Made by a program: the position numbers and the translations under genes. From an uncultured Muribaculaceae bacterium (GTDB taxonomy: Bacteria > Bacteroidota > Bacteroidia > Bacteroidales > Muribaculaceae), in contig CAMWUM010000045.1 in assembly GCA_947177435.1 (NCBI GenBank), positions 1 to 9,672 on the forward strand: 9,672 nucleotides of DNA, in the 5' to 3' direction. This document shows, in pieces, positions 6,228-9,672 of this stretch (the stretch's first letter is position 1; every line of letters starts with the position of its first letter). The notes below the pieces were generated by a model. The model was given only the letters and a program-made list of their open reading frames with translations. It was not told where the DNA came from and searched no databases.

Positions 6228-8990
6228 ATGAAATTCAAACTTTTTCTGTTGTTGTTGCTCTCCGCAGCGTTGCCGACGCTTGCTCAGAGCATCCGGCTGC
6301 AAGGCTCGGTGGTGGACGCCTCGACGGGCGCGCCTCTGAAGGGAGCCGTAGTGACATTGCGCGCACAGGAGCTGGGGTCGCAGTCGACGGCCGCCGGCGA
6401 GTTCGTGATTCCGGGCGCTGCCCAAGGCCAGGACTACGTGATCGTGGCCTGCGACGGCTACCAGCCTGTGAGCGTGCAAGTGGAAATCCCCGCATCGGGC
6501 GTCTACGAACTGGGGCTGGTGAAGCTTACTCCCCAGCAGCCTGCCGCCACGCAGTACGTGTCTGAGTTCACTGACCTAATCTTTGACGAGTCGGTGATGG
6601 AGGACGAGGAGGGCGCATCGCAGAACATCGCGGCCCTCACCGGCGCCAACGACAACATCTACTACAATACGGCCAGCTACAACTTCGGCCCGATGTACTT
6701 CAGATATCGCGGCTACGACAGCCAGTACCAGAGCGTCTACCTCAACGGCATCGAGATGAACGACGTGCTCCGCGGCCGCTTCAACTTCTCGAGCCTGCTG
6801 GGCATGACCAGCCGCGCCTTCCGCAACAAGACCACCACCGTGGGCCTTGACGCCGCCAACTACGGATTTGGCGACATCGGCGGCAGCGTCAACTACAACA
6901 CCGTCACCGACACTTACGCCCCGGGCTTCAACGGCAGCGTGGCCTACACCAACAGCAACTACATGCTGCGCGCCATGCTCACCTACTCGACCGGCATGAC
7001 CGAAAAGGGCTGGGCCCTGACGCTCTCGGCCATCACCCGCTGGTCAAACGAAGGCGTGATCGAGGGCACGTTCTACAACTCGTTCGGCCTGTTCATGTCA
7101 CTGGAGAAGCGCATCAACAACCACAACTCGCTCACGTTCACCGCCTTCGGCGGCCCCACCGAGCGCGCCACCGCATCGGCCACCTACCAAGAGGCTTACG
7201 ACCTGGCCGGCACCAACCTCTACAACCCCAACTGGGGCTACTACCAGGGCAAGAAGCGCGCCGCCAGGATCACCGACACCTTCGACCCCACGATGATGCT
7301 CAACTGGCTATACAAGAAGGACAACACCACCCTCAACGTGGCCGCTGCCACCCGCTGGGTCAACTACAGCCAGGCAGCGCTCCAGTACTACAAGGCCAAC
7401 GACCCCAACCCCACCTACTACCGATACCTGCCGTCGTACTACAAGGACAACCAGGAACTCTTTGACCTCTACACCTACAATTGGGAGCACGACGTCAACA
7501 CCCGCCAGATCAAGTGGGACGAACTCTACTACATCAACGAGCTCAACAACGTGCAGAACCAGTCGCTCCCCGAGGGTCAGAAAAAGGGCTCGTCGTACAT
7601 CCAGGAGTCGAGGCACAGCAACCAGTTCAACGCCATGTTCAGCGCATACCTCAACCAGCGCCTCAACAGCATCATGACCCTGCAGGGCGGCGTATCGTTC
7701 AACTACACCAACGGCTCATACTACAAGACCGTGCGCGACCTGATGGGCGGCGAGTTCTGGCTCGACGTCGACCCGTTCTCTGACCGCGACATCACCCTGC
7801 GCCCCGACAACCTGCAGAACGATCTCGACCATCCCAACCGCCACGTGGGCGAGGGCAAAAAGTTCGGCTACAACTATAATATGTATGCATACCGCGCCAA
7901 CGCCTGGCTACAAAACATGATCAACACCAACAAGTGGGACGTCAACTACGGACTGAAGATCGGATACACGCAGTACCAGCGCGAGGGCTTCATGCGCAAC
8001 GGACGCGCTCCCCAGAACTCGCTGGGCCGCGGCAAGCGCCACATCTTTGACGACGCCGCTTTCAAGGCCGGCGCCACCTACAAGCTCAACGGCCGCAACT
8101 ACTTCCAGGCCAACGCCGAGTACGGCACCCGCGCCCCGCTGGTAGACAACATCTACATCTCGCCCCGCATCAAGGACACCGCCGTCGACGACCCGCAGAG
8201 CGAGCGCATCCTCACCGGCGACCTGAGCTACATCTGGAACTACCGCCGCTTCCGCGGCCGCATCTCGGCTTACTACACCCAGATCGAGGGCGCAACGGAG
8301 CGCTGGGGATTCTATGACGAGCGCTACAACACTTACACCAACTTCGTGCTCTCCGACGTCAAGCGCGTCTATAAGGGCATCGAGCTGGGCATGTCGTACA
8401 AGATCACCCCGTCGCTGACCGCCACCTTCGCCGGCACCTACGCCAAGTACCAGTACAAGAACAACCCGCAGGGCACCCGCTCGTTTGAGAACGGCCTCTA
8501 CCCCGACACCACCCAGACCGTGTACCTGAAGAACTTCTATGCCGGCTCCACCCCGCAGACCGTGGCCAACCTCGGCCTGGACTGGGCAGCCCCCAAGAAC
8601 TGGTTCTTCGGAGTGAACTGCACCTACCAGGGCGACGCTTACGTCAACCTCTCGCCTGCCTACCATGAGGCTCTCCCCGGCCTGGTGGAGAACTACCCCA
8701 CCCTCAGCGAGGAGGAGCTCTTTGACAAGGTAAAGGAACTGGCCGCCCAGGACAAGCTGCACGGACAGTACTCGCTCAACGCCTCGATCGGCAAGGCGTT
8801 CTACTTCCGCGGCTGGTCGCTCAACGTCAACGTCAACGCCAACAACATCCTCAACAACCGCAACGTCGTGACCTACGCTTACCAGCAAGGCCGCCTCGAC
8901 ACCAAGAACTACAATCCCGACGCCTACCCCAACCGCTACACCTACGCGCAGGGCATCCGCCTGTTTGTCAACGTCGGCGTTAGATTCTAA
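6228..8990 (+). CDS. TonB-dependent outer-membrane receptor
   Basis: A 920-residue receptor that would import a substrate across the outer membrane using energy from TonB-ExbBD. Residues 1-20 are a signal peptide (MKFK, hydrophobic run, TLAQ). Residues about 22-103 form a carboxypeptidase-regulatory-like domain (QGSVVDASTGAPLKGAVVTL, DGYQPVSVQV), the usual N-terminal extension of Bacteroidota receptors. The plug spans about 110-230 (FRYRGYDSQYQSVYLNGIEM, GFGDIGGSVNYNTV) and is followed by a long barrel rich in Asn, Tyr and Trp that ends in VNVGVRF, the terminal-Phe signal used in outer-membrane insertion. No SusD partner follows; instead a lipoprotein with an OB-fold-like domain starts 19 bases downstream, so these two are the pair. 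Length is in the normal range and the frame is unbroken. The substrate is not determined. From about residue 110 codon use is strongly C-ending, which suggests high expression. Confidence 0.93.
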   Translation: MKFKLFLLLLLSAALPTLAQSIRLQGSVVDASTGAPLKGAVVTLRAQELGSQSTAAGEFVIPGAAQGQDYVIVACDGYQPVSVQVEIPASGVYELGLVKLTPQQPAATQYVSEFTDLIFDESVMEDEEGASQNIAALTGANDNIYYNTASYNFGPMYFRYRGYDSQYQSVYLNGIEMNDVLRGRFNFSSLLGMTSRAFRNKTTTVGLDAANYGFGDIGGSVNYNTVTDTYAPGFNGSVAYTNSNYMLRAMLTYSTGMTEKGWALTLSAITRWSNEGVIEGTFYNSFGLFMSLEKRINNHNSLTFTAFGGPTERATASATYQEAYDLAGTNLYNPNWGYYQGKKRAARITDTFDPTMMLNWLYKKDNTTLNVAAATRWVNYSQAALQYYKANDPNPTYYRYLPSYYKDNQELFDLYTYNWEHDVNTRQIKWDELYYINELNNVQNQSLPEGQKKGSSYIQESRHSNQFNAMFSAYLNQRLNSIMTLQGGVSFNYTNGSYYKTVRDLMGGEFWLDVDPFSDRDITLRPDNLQNDLDHPNRHVGEGKKFGYNYNMYAYRANAWLQNMINTNKWDVNYGLKIGYTQYQREGFMRNGRAPQNSLGRGKRHIFDDAAFKAGATYKLNGRNYFQANAEYGTRAPLVDNIYISPRIKDTAVDDPQSERILTGDLSYIWNYRRFRGRISAYYTQIEGATERWGFYDERYNTYTNFVLSDVKRVYKGIELGMSYKITPSLTATFAGTYAKYQYKNNPQGTRSFENGLYPDTTQTVYLKNFYAGSTPQTVANLGLDWAAPKNWFFGVNCTYQGDAYVNLSPAYHEALPGLVENYPTLSEEELFDKVKELAAQDKLHGQYSLNASIGKAFYFRGWSLNVNVNANNILNNRNVVTYAYQQGRLDTKNYNPDAYPNRYTYAQGIRLFVNVGVRF

Positions 8991-9009
8991 CCCTTAACCA
9001 GCAATCAAA

Positions 9010-9657
9010 ATGAAAAAGGTACTATATATATTGGCATTGGCGATTGCGGCGTTCGCATCCCACTCGTGCGACAACGAGTTTGCCTATCCGCCCGTCATCA
9101 TGGGCGACATCATGGGCGACGGCACCGCCGAAGCGCCTTTCAACATCACCGCCGCCGTGCGCCAGTGCGCCAAGAACGGCGAAACATCCGACCAGTTCTA
9201 CTTCGTGGCCGGCTATGTAGTGTCGGGCTCGATCGACCCCGCCTACGGCAACGCCACCTGGGACCTCTACGACAACCTCAACGGCGACGGCCAGAAGTTC
9301 ATCGCATACCGCGTCAAGAGTTTTGACGGCCAGAAATTTACCGACGCTGCAGCCGTCAAAGAGGGCGACTACGTGGTAATCTACGCCCCGCTCATCAACT
9401 ACAAGGGCAATACCCCTGAGACCGGCACAGGCGGCTACCTTTACTCCGGCAACGGCGTAGTGGGCGGCACCTCCACCCCGGCGCGGTGCGGCTGCTCATC
9501 AAGACCAAGGGGCTGGACCGGGTGGTGGCCGTCACCGACTCCATCATGGCCGCGGGTCTGCCCGACGGGAACTACCACCTGGGGGTCAACGAAGTGGTGG
9601 TGGAGGACGGGGATGCCAAGCTGGCCTCCACCGGCGTGCGGGCGGGGAGCACCCTGA
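9010..9657 (+). CDS. Lipoprotein with OB-fold-like domain, 3' end replaced at a chimeric junction
   Basis: Only about the first 154 residues are believable. Residues 1-19 are a signal sequence followed by Cys20 (SHSCDNE). The lipobox is poor, but the acidic DNE after the Cys resembles Bacteroidota surface-export signals. Residues about 36-148 form a beta-rich domain: GTAEAPFNITAAV, FYFVAGYVVSGSI, YGNATWDLYDN, VKEGDYVVIYAPLINYKGNT and GYLYSGN. This pattern fits the OB-fold-like domains (DUF5689/DUF6359 type) found in Bacteroidales lipoproteins encoded beside TonB-dependent receptors. Such pairs probably bind ligand at the surface, but the ligand is unknown here. After about 9470 the frame becomes low-complexity Trp/Pro/Gly/Arg sequence up to a TGA at 9655-9657, because it is there reading a different gene out of frame. 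The true C-terminus is missing. Confidence 0.7.
   Translation: MKKVLYILALAIAAFASHSCDNEFAYPPVIMGDIMGDGTAEAPFNITAAVRQCAKNGETSDQFYFVAGYVVSGSIDPAYGNATWDLYDNLNGDGQKFIAYRVKSFDGQKFTDAAAVKEGDYVVIYAPLINYKGNTPETGTGGYLYSGNGVVGGTSTPARCGCSSRPRGWTGWWPSPTPSWPRVCPTGTTTWGSTKWWWRTGMPSWPPPACGRGAP
9462..9482. other. Probable chimeric junction (assembly misjoin)
   Basis: Left of here one frame encodes the lipoprotein domain; right of here a different frame encodes a NagA fragment with no start codon. Codon choice changes at the same point: glycine GGC and valine GTC dominate on the left, GGG and GTG on the right. The shared stretch around CACCTCCACCCCGG fits either protein, so the exact join cannot be placed. 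Confidence 0.7.
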
Positions 9658-9672
9658 CCCAGGACGCGGCCC
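9468..9672 (+). CDS. nagA: N-acetylglucosamine-6-phosphate deacetylase fragment
   Basis: Internal fragment of 68 residues, open at both ends and without a start codon. It begins HLHPGAVRLL and contains VAVTDSIMAAGLPDG, then GVRAGSTLTQDAA. These are the C-terminal barrel motifs of NagA, which removes acetate from N-acetylglucosamine-6-phosphate in amino-sugar catabolism in the cytoplasm. By comparison with characterised NagA proteins, the first His (9468-9470) matches the substrate-contacting His, and the Asp of VTD (9537-9539) is the catalytic acid/base. GGG, GTG and CTG codons, unlike the rest of the window, suggest a different donor, perhaps a high-GC clostridial genome (inference). It has no signal peptide and no functional link to the receptor operon, so it is most likely foreign sequence joined by assembly rather than a real neighbour. 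Confidence 0.8.

Noticed and set aside
6116..6565. Open frame of 149 codons starting in the receptor leader
   Set aside because: It overlaps the signal peptide and first domain of the receptor in another frame, and its Arg/Gly/Ala-rich translation shows no motif.

Overview
The window looks like a fragment of a high-GC Bacteroidales genome, probably of the Muribaculaceae type. This is inferred from promoters matching the Bacteroidota pattern (TTTG, about 19 bases, then TAnnTTTG), a DUF3316 protein, a TonB-dependent receptor with an N-terminal carboxypeptidase-regulatory-like domain, several exported proteins, and strong use of C-ending codons. The last ~200 bases do not fit: they encode part of an N-acetylglucosamine-6-phosphate deacetylase with different codon habits, so the right end is probably an assembly chimera.

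All genes lie on the + strand. Positions 2-127 hold the C-terminal tail of a protein ending in an AT-hook-like segment; its stop overlaps the start of a DUF3316 protein (124-969) by four bases. Twelve bases later comes a lipoprotein GH13 alpha-amylase-family enzyme (982-2397). After a repeat element there is an exported GH43-type glycosidase (2551-4269), then a second copy of the repeat and a small secreted four-cysteine protein of unknown role (4465-4857). A lower-GC gene for an AAA+ ATPase of the DUF4143 type (4945-6102) has its own promoter, a palindrome over that promoter, and a terminator whose stem overlaps its stop codon, so it reads as an independent, possibly acquired unit. A TonB-dependent receptor (6228-8990) and a lipoprotein with an OB-fold-like domain (from 9010) form the last operon, which is cut by the chimeric junction near 9465-9480.

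Functionally, the GH13 and GH43 enzymes point to glycan breakdown at the envelope, and the receptor/lipoprotein pair to uptake of an unknown substrate across the outer membrane. No SusD-like gene is present, so this is not a classic Sus-type locus.

The most unusual DNA signal is a pair of composite inverted repeats (2408-2474 and 4291-4379) that bracket the GH43 gene. Each is built from two oppositely oriented REP-like hairpins with GTAG at the foot. The two hairpins differ from each other only by changes that preserve base pairing and swap the orientation of one pair. I see no clear new multi-gene system in the window.
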